A DNA stretch of 26,473 nt from Ectocarpus siliculosus (Eukaryota; Sar; Phaeophyceae; Ectocarpales; Ectocarpaceae): NCBI GenBank assembly GCA_000310025.1, contig FN648564.1:837620-864092 (forward strand), in the 5' to 3' direction. Below, piece after piece: positions 1-11,700 of the stretch (position 1 is the stretch's first letter; each line of letters opens with the position of its first letter). Below the pieces are notes generated by a model. It saw nothing but the letters and a program-made list of their open reading frames with translations, ran no database searches and was not told where the DNA came from. A program made the translations under genes and the position numbers.

Positions 1-1
1 T

Positions 2-24
2 CCCCCCCCCCCCCCCCCCCCCCC
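2..24. repeat. poly-C tract
   Basis: This is a 23-base run of C at the window edge. It is probably the pyrimidine tract of the intron preceding the first visible DCC1 exon. C-rich runs also occur in later introns of the gene (around 1613-1622, 1709-1719 and 3222-3233). Homopolymers of this length are prone to sequencing and assembly error. Confidence 0.7.
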
Positions 25-48
25 TCCATGTGGAAACGACGCCTACAG

Positions 49-3000
49 TTGTCTAAGAAGACCCCCTCACTGGAGCAGATCCGGGTGATCTTGGAAGCGT
101 GCTTGTACAGGGGTAATGTGGAGGAGGCGGCCACGGACCGGGGACGGCTTGAGGCGTTAACCCTCGCAGAGCTGCAGGTGCGCACGGCATCCGTCTGCCG
201 CAGCAATTTTCGGTCGAATTTGCTCGGGGCACCGGGACGTAGACAACGCTTGACTGAAAAACATAACTTGGCTTGGCAGATGGCAAGATGAACCCAGAAG
301 AGAGGGCGGTCTGTTTCCTCCGCCGTGTGGCCAAGCCGTGCGGAAGGGGGATAGACCATGCGCGTGGGAGGTTTTGAGACAGAAAAGGGGGGGGTTGCCG
401 ATTCCTGGGATGGAAAATTTCGGCCAGCTTGGCTTGAGAGACACGCCCCTTCTCCCTTCCTGCTTCTGTGTGTGTGATCTCACCGCTCGGTAAAGCTTCC
501 CATCGATCCATCCGAGAGTCTACCCCGGAAGATTCCGCGCGTACTGGGTATGTCTCACGATACAAGTTATCCGTTTGCGTCGTCTTGAAGAGGCGGTCGA
601 CCACGGTCTCATGGTAGACAATCATCCCCACCTCCCGGTCGGTCTCGCGAGGCACATGTTGGAGGATGGAACACCGCCGTAACCGTGCTCCTTTTTCTTG
701 CTTTGTTGAGAGGGCTTTGTTTTTTTGTTGACGCGACGAGTTTCGCTATCAAGATGGGGACGTGTGTTCTGTCAGTGCGAGGTTTCGCCCAATGCTTACT
801 CCAACCCGTGGTCACATAGAAGGGGTTCCCCCTACCCACCCCTAAGGCTCTATAGTTGGTCCCTGCTTTGTTGTACGGCCCTGGTTTCGCCGATGCCATG
901 CTGGGCATCATTCACAACAAACCCTCGGGTAGAAGGCGGACGAAGTTCGTGTTCAGGATGACAAATTCGTGCTACTTGGTTTGGGAGCGGTAACTCTCGT
1001 TTTTTGGTGCAGTTCGACTTCCTCTCTTGAGGGTGTAGATTTGCTATGTGCCGCACGAAACGTTGGGTGTGGCATGGGATCCTGGGCGTTGGCCATGCCG
1101 AAAAATGTACTTACCTCCTACACGAAACCTTTTTTTTTTCCTTTTCCGTTTTACCTGTTCTTTTGTTTGGTCTCTCTCCACGTACACCGTGCAGACGAGA
1201 GTCCAGTTTAGCCGCCGGGAGCTGTTGCAGGGTCTCAAGGAGCTGGATGCCGTAGAAATCGATGGTAAGATGTACGCCAACAGCAACGACACCAGCTTGT
1301 GTGGTGGGTTGGGACGACTTGAGCAAAGCCCTTGCTTACCTGCCTTGGCAATGTCCAAACGTACCGGCGATGGTACGAATCGGTGTGGTTTCGGAAGAAG
1401 AGCGGATGATTTCCCCAAGACACCTCGAAACGCCCCAAACGCCTCCCATTGCTTGACGACGAAACCATCTTGTGCCAGCGGTTTCTTCCTCCCCCTCCCC
1501 TCCCCCCGCCACGGGCTCTTGTCCTTCGCATGGTGTACGTAGCCGTAGATTTTGATTGGTCCGTGGACCGTGAGTTGCGTCCGCTGCCTACCTACCTTGA
1601 CCTATTCTTGTTACCCCCCCCTCTGTGGGAACAATGCTCCGTCCTCTCGAGGACGCGTGGTCAATGGTCTAACCGCTAAGACATGCAAAACATAAGAGTA
1701 CCCCACCCCTCCCCCCCGCCCCTGTCGTTTCGGTTTTTGAATCTGTTTCAAAGCCCCACTCTCTCTCCACACACACACACACACGCACGCATCTAGACCC
1801 CTTTGCGACCGCCTCATCCCGTCTGCACTCTCACTCACCTCGCCGCCGACTGTGATAAAATGCGTAAAACCAGGGCGGTGGCGAATGGTGGACCCGGCCC
1901 TGATGGAGCGCACCGCGGACGCGCTTCTGGCGGCAGTGGTGGAGGAAGACATACCGCTCGACAAGGTCCGAGGAGTCGAGACAGAGACCGACAGAGGGAG
2001 AGAGTGGCGGAGGGGGCGGGGGGGGCGGGGGGGGGGAGCCAGATGGGGTCAATCATTTTGTCGAGTTGAAGGTCTTTTGCTTTTCTCCCTGGGTTTTGTT
2101 CTGTTATGTGTTCGAGGAAAACATACCGCTCGCCAGTGTCACATGTTGACCTTGTTTTTTCCTTCAAGGGAGGGACACGAGGGAGGTAGTGGCCTGGGCA
2201 CTCTCGCTAGTGCTGTATTCTCCCAGCCTTGTCCGTTGAAAGTCAATTGTTTTTCTTCCTGTCTCAGGTCGACAGCAAGGCTTGCATAGCCGCCCTGCCG
2301 GACTGCGAGTCCCTGGTGCTGGAGCACTGCCTACGTACGTATTCCCTGCCCTCCGACAACGTTGAAGAGCAAAACGGAGCTCCCAGCGAGGTACGGAGAG
2401 GCGGTCGTGGTGACGCATCTCTTAAACTTCTTTCGTGTTTTGCCTGTTCAAAGAAAGTCAAGGTTCACCTTTGCAGTGTACGTGCATACTGGAATCGGGG
2501 CGGCTTTCCCGTCTAGCTGGGCCACGGTTCAGGTTCCCGACTGTCGGCAGATGAGTCAGCCGGATTAATGCGCCCCGCGCGGCTTCCGCCTTGCAGCCAT
2601 GTTGACAAAGCGCTCCGCGTTCACTGTCCCCCGCCTGTCTGTTTGCGCTCTTTCTTGCCCCCTTTGCCGTCGCCCTCATCCGAATCGCTCCCTCCGTTCC
2701 CTCCGCCCCCCCACCGTCACCGTGCCCCTCACAATTGTTTTGCCCCGGTTATTGTCCTCCGGCGTAGACGGCTCCCGCTGCTGCCGACAGCGTCGCCGAC
2801 CAGACAGTTGCTCCTGCGTACTTCCGGCTGGATCTAGCCAAGGTGGCGCGCCTTCGAGCTCACCAGATCATGCGCGCGCACGAGGCGGAGATAAACGGCG
2901 GCGGCGGTGGCGGCAGCAGCAGCAGCAGCCTTCACGGCAGCGGCGGACCGATTTCACTGGGGGAGTTCATGGACCGGTGGGCGGCTAGCATGCCCGGGGT

Positions 3001-3522
3001 GGACACGCCTTCCCAAGATTTACTCAAGGTACTGCCTCCGACTGGGTCCGCACTTTCAGCCCAAACAGAAGCTCCCGGGGGTTTTTTGGCCGCAAGAAAG
3101 AAGAGAGCCAGGCCTGCAAAATATTACGGGAACACCCAATCCTTTCACTCCTCGTGTCTGAAAGACCGCTCACCATACGGCCTTTCGGGAGACTCTGAAT
3201 TTGCACTCCCCCGTAACGCCTCCCCCCCCCCCGCGTGAGGTCAATGGTCTAACGACTACGGCATGCACGACTATGAGTACACCCCCCCGCGCGCATTGCT
3301 CTCTCGTGCACCCGGAATCCCATTTTCTTGGGGCGATTTCGTCGGGGGCAGGGCATCGCTCTGGTGGAGACGAGAGACGCCAAGAGCGAGGACAAGAACG
3401 CCTCGCTGGTGTCTTACGTCCCGGCATCCGGCCTGCCCTTCTCCCCGGCCGAGCGGCTGGCTGCGCTGTTCCGGATCAAGCCCAAGTGGCCCATGGCAGA
3501 GCTCGAGCCCTACATATCGTGA
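49..3522 (+). CDS. DSCC1: DCC1-like sister chromatid cohesion protein (Ctf18-RFC subunit), 3' part, 6 exons
   Basis: Exons: about 49-177 (start uncertain; 28 is also possible), 1195-1264, 1874-1965, 2268-2390, 2768-3028 and 3352-3522 with TGA. They join in frame (intron phases 0, 1, 0, 0, 0) to give about 281 residues. DCC1 binds Ctf8 and Ctf18 in the alternative clamp loader that places PCNA on DNA and supports S-phase sister chromatid cohesion in the nucleus. The assignment rests on collinear family motifs: LKELDAVEIDG running across the intron into RWRMVDPALMER; then LVLEHCLRTYS; YFRLDLAKVARLRAHQIM; ISLGEFMDRWAASMPG; and the C-terminal winged-helix signature LFRIKPKWPMAELEPYIS. Human DCC1 has about 390 residues, so roughly the first 100 residues should lie upstream. 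The ATG at 28 is probably not the start: a C-rich tract ending in CTACAG at 48 looks like a splice acceptor, and homology begins mid-protein. An Ala-rich stretch and a Gly6-Ser5 run (around 2898-2932) interrupt the conserved core. Confidence 0.85.
1657..1701. repeat. dispersed repeat copy 1, in DCC1 intron 2
   Basis: A segment of about 45 bp sharing the core GGTCAATGGTCTAAC, then a diverged stretch containing CATGC and GAGTAC, with the copy at 3237-3280. Both copies are intronic, in the same orientation, and next to C-runs. This suggests copies of a short interspersed element, or two ends of one. Confidence 0.5.
3237..3280. repeat. dispersed repeat copy 2, in DCC1 intron 5
   Basis: Second copy of the repeat at 1657-1701. 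It matches the core GGTCAATGGTCTAAC exactly and shares CATGCA and GAGTAC downstream. It lies about 70 bp before the acceptor of the last DCC1 exon. The core vaguely resembles a pol III A-box, but no matching B-box or clover-leaf was found, so a tRNA origin is only a guess. Confidence 0.5.
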
Positions 3523-4091
3523 GACAAGTAGATAGATAGATGCACATCAGACAGCATGCTTTGTGGCAAATGGCTCGGTGGCTAGCACGTTATCTTAGCC
3601 CTGTCAACGACGGGACGAATGCGGGACAGCTGGAGCCCCTAGATGCTTGAGACAACCGACGACCTGTTTGGCGCGTGTGCGGTGTTTGGCACTGCCACAA
3701 CGGTATGTAATGCGCACATGGATCTTTGACTTGCCCATCCACGACACGACCCCCGTCTCGCAGTGCCTTGCCGCCTCTTGTGTGGTTGGCGGAAACCCGA
3801 TCTGTGCCTTCGCTTGCTTATTTCTTTGCCGCGGTGGCCGTGCGTGTCGCTGAGGGCCCTTTCACACCTCTCTCTACCCCCAATATTGTGTCCGCTGTGG
3901 GAAACACGCAGGGAGGCTGACAGGAAAGCCGGGTTCCTCCTCAAGAATACGCGTGCTAGCACCGATCCGGGTACCGGCCAGAAGCTGTTCAGCGCAAGAT
4001 AGGTAGAACGATAAAACCTGCCGAGGAGATCAAATACATACCCGGTGCTCCTGAGGCGAATCGCTCGGTGACTGCTGTTCTTTGACCGATA

Positions 4092-4223
4092 CTAGAAGAG
4101 CTTCGGCTGTGGAATCAGTCCGCGTAAGATATCAATGGGTGGCACATATAACACGCCGGTCTTTGTGAAGGTGTCGCGCCCCTCGTTGGGACGAAGGGCT
4201 TTCTTTCTTTCCGTACGGGCGGA
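4092..4223 (-). CDS. possible C-terminal exon of an unidentified minus-strand gene
   Basis: Read on the minus strand, a long C/T-rich tract ends in CCCCGGCAG, a very good splice acceptor. It is followed by 43 codons and a TAG. The peptide is hydrophilic at first (ARTERKKALRPNEGRDTF) and ends in TGVLYVPPIDILRGLIPQPK followed by LF. The strong acceptor and protein-like composition are why it is listed. I could not assemble upstream exons: a candidate 5' exon (ATG at about 5505, METTEKT then a GTGAAG donor) and an open stretch at 4784-5044 are on the same strand, but no joining is compelling. No family is recognised. It may be chance. Confidence 0.25.
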   Translation of the reverse strand, partial: SARTERKKALRPNEGRDTFTKTGVLYVPPIDILRGLIPQPKLF

Positions 4224-5323
4224 CTGCCGGGGAGGGGGTCGGGGTAGGCAGGGGGGAGGGGTACAGTAGATCATGAGGATGGCTCTCGTGTGCACTTGCT
4301 GAGATGTCGGTTGAGCTTGTCGGCGTGTCGACTATACCATATAGCGGAGGGCATGACATTTTTTGCGAGTAGCCCAGGTTGTGAGCGTGAAGATGCATAT
4401 ATATATATTCTGCGTTCCAGTTTCCTTTGGTGTTGATTGCTACGGACAGCTACCCATTTAGAAGACTGGAGCGTTGTGGTCTTTGCATCGCAGCATGTTT
4501 TTTTTTTTTTCTTAGTATGACACAACGAAACCATCTCTATCATAGAAAAGAGTCTGAGACAGATTAGCAATGGATTCATAGCGTCAGAAAGTACCTGTAT
4601 GTCTACGATTTCCCAGACAGCATATAGTTTTTTCGATTGTTCTTCACCAACAACGAGTTGACGACACGCGGAGCAATTGGTGGCGTTTTATTACCTCGAG
4701 GTGAAGACTTGTCTTTACTGCTTCCCCGACGAGGGGCGGGAAGAGGGGGCTTCTGCTACTTGAAATGTATCGGCCACGTATTTTCAGGGGCATGTATGGA
4801 GCAAAGAAAAAGGTGAAGGGTACGGCACAAAATTGAAACGCGAGACCATTGATCGACAAGGAGATCCGGGCCCGGCAAAGGGTAGATAGTGGGCGTCGGG
4901 TTTGGGTACGCTCACGGCTACGGCCCCGGATCGGTTGAAGCAAGATGGACGGGAGGCATTATTTGAACCCCTTCGAGTCTTTATCTTTTTGCCCCTGGGG
5001 ATGGTTTTGCTTAGAAAGGGCCACTGCTGCACAAGTTGGCACAAATGTGTTCGACTTTCCTCTCATGCTTCTTGTTCTTGCGCGGGTTCACTACGTATAC
5101 TGTTAAGGCGTCCTACGTGTAGACCCCACGCTCATACTCTCAGGTCCCAGGGAGCCCTGTGCGGACCTCGGCATCTGCCTTCGGGGGCCCAAAAGCTCAC
5201 CCCGGATGCATCGTCGGTAGTTGGTACCAATCTTATTCAGGGAAGCACCAAGTAGATTAGTAGTACTTCTTGTACACGTTTTGTTGGGCCTGCGCCTTGT
5301 TTTCGGCTGTACCCTTCAACGGG

Positions 5324-5350
5324 TGTTGTTGTTGTTGTTGTTGTTGTTGT
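5324..5350. repeat. (GTT)n microsatellite
   Basis: Nine perfect trinucleotide units (TGT x9). The same motif recurs at 15137-15157, 17207-17241 and around 24368-24381, so it is a common simple repeat of this genome. Read on the minus strand it would give a poly-Gln or poly-Asn run, which makes spurious open frames here. Confidence 0.9.
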
Positions 5351-5689
5351 GTACCAATAATCAATGGTGGTGGTGAGCTGGCCCGACACCCCGGGTGTCT
5401 ACTGCGTTACAATTTTCACCGCCGCGCTACACACCATCGTGTACACCCCATCATCCGTTGATTATAGGGCACCTTCACCGCGTTTTTTCCGTGGTTTCCA
5501 TGGGGAGCGAAAAAGAGGCAAAGCACACACGTACGTGCAAGAAGAAGAAGTAGGAAACAGTCGCGACAGCGAGAGATCGAGAGATGCAAGTTGAGAGATA
5601 GATGTGCGGGGCGGGGATAATTTCGGACCATCCCCGGGTGGAGGCGTGTTTTTTCGTGACGATCATCCACGTCCGTATCTCGTGCGTCC

Positions 5690-5789
5690 CCACCTGCTGT
5701 GCCTCCCTCTCTCGCTTCCAAACACACCGGGCACACGACTCTCTCTCGATATCTACCCCACGTCTCTTCGAAGCAGCCGAAGTTGTAGC
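5690..5789 (+). promoter_or_regulatory. FBPase 5' leader, CT-rich
   Basis: The 100 bases before the FBPase start are rich in CTCTCT and CCCC and lack a TATA-like box. This resembles an initiator-type leader. The limits and the transcription start are not determined from sequence. Confidence 0.3.
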
Positions 5790-8700
5790 ATGAAGGTCGC
5801 TTACGCACTCGCCTCTGGGGCGGCATTGGTAGGGACTAGGTGAGTGCCCAAGTCGGGATCGCGAGAGCGCCGGCTGAGACGTAGTAGCAGCCGATACGTC
5901 AAGTACGTGTGCGATCATGCTGTCGTCTCCTTTTTTCCTTTTGGCTGAAAGGAAGAAGCAACCAAGCTAGTGACGTGCTTCGCGCGTAGCTGCGCTGCTG
6001 GTCCATTGAAAGGAAGTGGGGTGCGGCCGAAGCTCATTGGGTGGACTTCGGTGCTCGGTGCCCTCGTTCAGACGGAGAAGCCTGGGGATGGGTTTTACGC
6101 TGGAAAACACATAAACAGCTGGCCAGTCCGCTCTTGACATGCGGGTGGGCCGCATGTGTTGTATGTAGCCCCCACCCCATGCGTGTACTTGTACAAGCAT
6201 CGACACACACAGGATCCTTTTGACGCGAGAGAGATGACAACACCAAACCTCGAATCAACCCTCTTTGTCTTCTCCTTGCACGCCCCACAGCGATGCGTTC
6301 GTTGCTCCGGCAGCCGTGAGGTCACCGTTGCAGCAGCAGCGAACGTCGTCGCGACCTAACGTGGTCATGGCGGCCACGGCGGAAAAGCCCGCGACCTCGA
6401 AGGAGGCCCAGGCGGTGCCCGGTGGCGTGATGACGCTGTCCAGGTACATGCTCGACCAGGCCAGGATTAACACGGACTACCAGGTGTGTTGCTGGGTGGT
6501 GGTGGTGGCGGTGGTGGTCAACTCGTTGTTGTTTTGGGGTGCATTTGGGTGGAGTGCGATACGGAGCGTGTGTGTGTGTTTTGCGGTCGCATCCAGAGCT
6601 CAGTCGTTTTCCCGATTGACATGTTTCGCAAGGTCTGCTGCAGACAACGATGGCGTACATACCCACCACCGCCATGGCTGACGACAGCAGTTCTTTCTCC
6701 CGTCATCAGACTATGCTGTGATGGCCAGAGAAACATAACGCTGTCGTTCTGCAGCGGTGCACAGAGCACGTGCTGCTGGGACTTTCGCAACGTCGCTACT
6801 GCTGAACTACACTTGCCCGTTGTTGGCACGACGAATGATACGTACACTCCAGCACAGCAGCTGGTAGGAATGTGCCTCTCTTCGTTGAATCTTCTATTTT
6901 TGTGTTTGAAGTGAACGTGCTCCTCCCTCTGACGTTGGGCAACGTCCGTTTCGACCTATGACGACGACTTGCGGCTGCTGTGCTGTTACTAGTCTCAGCT
7001 GAAACACTTTTTAGCGCAATGTCCAAATCGCAGCCACTTCCAAATGGTGCAACCCTACAGCAGTCCTCGTAGCGTCCGGCGCACATGTTGGTACAGCAGA
7101 CGTTACTGCTATTTTAGCCATGTGCTTACGTACACCTGCGTACACGAGAGAGTCTTGTGCAACCCGTTCCCACACAAGATAGGCAGCGTGAACTTGGAGA
7201 AACTTGCCTCCTGCACGCTACTGCTGCGTGAGAGCAGGCCGCTTTGCCTACGATTTCCATGAGTACATACCAAGCTATTGCCCATCAAGAGAGTACAAGG
7301 GAAAGACTCCCCGCTTAAACGGTAGCGAGCCCGAGGGCCTTTTGCGACGGGGACAATTTTATTTTTGAGGTTTCGGTGGCTGTTGGGTGGTGCGCGGGTG
7401 TATTTCAGAACTTTGCGCTAGACCGCTTGCAACAACTGGTGGAAATACGCGTGCAGGGATCCACACCTTTTTCTTTCTTTCGAGCACGGCAAGCCTGTAC
7501 GTTCTTGCTGTCCTCTTCTTCTCCCCCTGGTACTACAAACCGCTTGTAGTGTGGTACCTTGCACACCAACACTGGGTACAAGAGAGCTTTGACCGATACC
7601 TGTTCCACAATACACGGCTTGCCAGATGCCGTTGACGGGCAGAAGCAGTGGTTCGTGGCTCTCCTTGTCAGCTCTTTGCCCAAGCCAGCAGATACAGCGG
7701 TTGCTTATTTTCAGGTATTCGGTCAACAGGACAGGCATGATTTTCCCACGGGTAAAAAACAAAGATACAACATGAAAACAGCACAATGAGGTGGCGGCAA
7801 GCATCGCCAACGAGCGGCAGGTTTAAGGCTCCAATCTAGTCTACTGAACGTTGGTGAAGTACGATAGCCTCATATTGCACATCCCTTCCCCGCCCCCCTC
7901 CTTGCCGCTTGTTCTCCCTTTGTTTCATCGTTGCTGCATCTACCTGTACACGACGGTTCTCTCTCCCGCCAATCCCCTGATTCACACCAAACCGACCACG
8001 CCACAACGACGCCTCGCTGCTCCAGGACCTCGAGCAACTGATGGGGTCCATCCAGTACGCGTGTAAGACCATCGCCAACTTGGTCAGCCGCGCGGGCATC
8101 TCGGACCTCACCGGACTCCAGGTAACAAGCAAAGTCTGATAGACCAAGTGTGATCACCCTCGCCTGAAGGCTGCGATAGGTTATCAGACACACGGGCGTG
8201 CGCAGATCGATCGCACGTGCACACCTTGCAGCAGTGCTGGAAACGCAGTAGAAAATGCCCGCCTTTTCTTGTTGTTTGCTTGTTTTGGCAACAGCACTCG
8301 CTTGCTACAGAGGCATTGTTACGCTTGTTTGTCCCGTGTACTTAAGAGCGTGTCGTTTTTCTCTTGGTGCGGCGCTGTTGTTGCACATGTGCTTGTGCCC
8401 ATCGCAAAACTCTTTGTCCGTTTCTGATCAAACGTATTGTCTGTTGTGATTTCTTGTTTCGCGCGTGTGGTGTGTGCGACAACCTTTCCATTTGCAGGGG
8501 GACGGAGGATCGGTGAACGTCCAGGGGGAGGAGCAGAAGAAGTTGGACGTCATCTCCAACGACGTTCTCAAGAACGCCCTTCGGTCGAGCGGTGAGACAC
8601 GCAAGCCGTACCGAGCGCCGTTCGATGCGCATCTCCTGAAGGGTTGATTTATCTGCGCACGTACCCGCTACGGCTTGTGCCTTTTGTTGGTAGACCCGCG

Positions 8701-11700
8701 CTCAGGCACCCATCAACGCCCTACATTGGTGCCGACGAGAGAGCTCGACGGCGCAAACATAGCTGCGAGGGCACGTCACCAAAACCTGCGGAACAATACC
8801 CTTGGAGGGAAAAACTGTTGGGGCTCGCAACGTGGATGCTACATGTTTTTTTCAACGAAATCGGAAAGTGTTTTTTTTTTCTATACTTGTGGGAGCGGGG
8901 CGAGGAGAAACTTTTCAAACAGGCGGGAAGAAGAGCCCTCGGGACACCTCGCGTCCACCTCTCCCGTTTTGAAAAGGGCAGCCAAGCAGCCGTCGTGCGT
9001 TCGTTTCCCCCTCATTCGCATTGGAGCATCTGGTCGTTCCCTTGTTGGCAATGTCACTGTCGTCACAACGCAGAAAGTCCCGTCCGCCTGGTTGCCACCG
9101 CCCTCCTCTGCTACAATCAACAAATCAACATGTGAAGGCAAGTGTTGCGCCGACAGTAACATCAACTCCCTTTCGCGCTGACTGCTTCCGCCTTTGTACT
9201 AGAAACACAAAAAAATGAATGCGTGAAGGCAAAGTCTTGCCAACGACGAAAACAACAGCAGCAACAGTAAGCCCCCTCACGCTGGCTGCTTGCGCCCTTC
9301 TTGCGAAAACACACAAACAAATCATGACTGCTGTATAAAGGCAAGCTCGGCGTCATCGCGTCCGAGGAGGAGGACACCCCCGTCCTCGTCGAGGAGGCGT
9401 TCAACAGCAAGTTCGTCGCCGTCTTCGACCCCCTCGACGGGTCCTCCAACATCGACGCTGCCATCAGCACCGGAACCATCTTCGGAATCTTCGAGGAGAC
9501 TGAGGTGAGCCAAGGGGGGGGCACAGCAGATTGCTAGGAAGCGTGCCGAGGTATGGGTGGTTCTTGTTGGCTTGTCGAGGTGCTGGGCGGTCGATTGGTC
9601 GTCTTTTTTGCCGTGGTCGACGTTGCTGCTGCTGTTGCTGCTGTTTTCGCTGGCTTGGTTGTCTACCTAGCGGTGCCCGCGCTTAACGGCTAACATACGG
9701 AAATAAATACACCTGTATGCGCGGGGCCAAATTCGCTAGAACGCCGTATTCTCCACGTCTTGCCGTCCCCGTGGGGTGCAGTGTTGTGTATTGATGTTGC
9801 CCTTATTTTTTTCGTTGTGGTGACATCCATCGTGCGCGTGCATTGAGAAGTAACGACAATTGACATGGTCGAACCCGACCCTCCGCAACCTCCCCTTGTG
9901 CTTTTTGATGGTATCGTCATGGTCTATGTTGTTGTTTTTCAACTGGTGTGGTTTCCTCTGTGGAATTTGGTGTTGATGTTTGCGTGCGGCTATTGTCGTG
10001 GTGATGTTGTTGCCACACCAGGAGTGCATCGTCGACGACGACGCGGACATGGACGAGGCGTCGCAGGTGTGCCTGCTTAACACCCTCCAGCCCGGAGGCA
10101 GCTTGGTCGCGGCCGGTAAGCAACCAACCTAGGCACCAGTATCGATTTGTAGCAAGCAAGCTAGCAGGCGAGATAGAGGACAGCCCGCCTGGCTGCAATC
10201 TCGCACGCAACAGATACCGAAGAGGAAATTGGCCGTACGTTAGTGCATTGCGTGGATGTTTTTGGTCTGGAGCTGGCACAAGGGCAGCGGTTGAGTGGAT
10301 TTTACGTCGCAAGACCAGGTACTAGGTGCTGCTGCTCCCGCTACCGTTGTACATACTTGTGTGCATTTGGCGTGTTCCGACTCGAGCATACCGATTCATG
10401 AGCCGAGCCGGATTGAAGTATATTTCATGGGAGGTGGGACAAAGGAAACTGACGTGGAGCGGAGCGAACGAACGGTGCGGTGGCAGACAGTACGCGTGTG
10501 TGCTACCGGTTCCTGCCTCTCGTGAGCAGACGGAAGTAATGACCACCGGGTCGACTTTTGTTCTCTCTGGTCGCTCCGCGAGGAAGACGGAGGTTTCTCG
10601 CGTGGGAAGTAGTGGCATACGTGCCCGGTGTCTCATGTGTCTTGTGTCACGTTCACCTTGTCATTTTCCTTTAGCCAGGTGGGCATTCCACGGATCCGTT
10701 GTGCGTTTGCCTTGCTGCTGGGGTGCTGGTTGACGACCATCTCAGGGAATCATCCATCTCTTGGTGCCAACTCGTTCCTTGCCGGCGCAATTTCATACAA
10801 CCGGTGCAGCAAGGCCTTTTTTTTGTGAGTTTGTGTTTTTGTTCTATGCATGTTCCTGATTCCTGTTGTACGTCGTTCCCGTGGTGCAGGGTACTGCATG
10901 TACTCCTCCTCGACCATCCTGGTGTTCACCATGGGCGACGGCGTGAACGGCTTCACCCTCGACCCCCAGATCGGAGAGTTCGTCATGACCCACCCCAACA
11001 TCCAGGTCCCCAAGCGAGGAAAGGTGATAACAGTTTGTTCGTTTCGCGTCCGTTTCCGACAATACTAGGACTTGCAACGCAAAGAAACATCGGTTATTGC
11101 GAAACGATCCGGGAGGGCATAACCCTAAAAACCCTGACCCCACCCTCAACTTTCCCGATTCTAAACTTCATCCGGTATGTTTCTTCCCTTGAACCTGCGT
11201 AGACTGCGGTACCGAGACCGCACCAGCATCGTCGTCTTGCAGCCTCCCTGGTGTGATCATGTGTGCGCCTTTGGAGTATGGGGAAGAAATTTGTTTTAGG
11301 AATCTATAGAAGGGTCATCCTTGTTGCTGCTATCCGGATCGGAGGGCGGTGTCGGGAGTGGTATATTAGCCCCAAGAGGCGTTGTCTTGCCAGGGGATCC
11401 AGTCTGCCTCTCTCACTCCGTCCCGCGACCCTAAGAACAGTTCCCGCTTGATTTGTGCGTGTGCGTCTTTTGTTTGTTCTTATTTTTGGTACCGCACAGT
11501 TGAGCCGTTTGCTTTCGAAGCTTGTCCTTCTAGAACAGGTCTCTGCTTGACCCTTCTTGGTCAGCACTGTCGAAACATGTGCCCACCCACCCCTCCGCTT
11601 GTCGTGTATCTGCACTCCCCCCTCTGCTGTTGATGGACGTTGCTGTGCATGCCCCCCTCCCCCCTTTGTCTTCGGCTCGTGCCCAACCCACCTCTCCTCG

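Larger units (their letters stand above)
3523..5789. other. spacer between DCC1 and FBPase
   Basis: About 2.3 kb with no plus-strand gene I can support. It begins with the DCC1 3' untranslated region, including a short GATA run at 3530-3540. It also holds an (AT)n patch near 4395-4408, a T-run at 4498-4510, the GTT microsatellite at 5324-5350, and one possible minus-strand exon listed separately. From about 5690 to 5789 the sequence is rich in CTCT and serves as the FBPase leader or core promoter. I see no clear TATA box or polyadenylation signal. Confidence 0.6.

Noticed and set aside
28-177. ATG at 28 as the true start of the DCC1 gene
   Set aside because: Homology begins in the middle of the family. 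A C-rich tract and CTACAG acceptor precede position 49, and about 100 N-terminal residues are unaccounted for.
1044-1418. 124-codon minus-strand frame near the start
   Set aside because: It is antisense to DCC1 exon 2 (1195-1264), which has clear family similarity.
5416-5826. 136-codon minus-strand frame with a CPVC string suggesting a zinc finger
   Set aside because: It covers the FBPase leader and start codon on the opposite strand. The other zinc ligands expected of a RING or similar finger are not in place.
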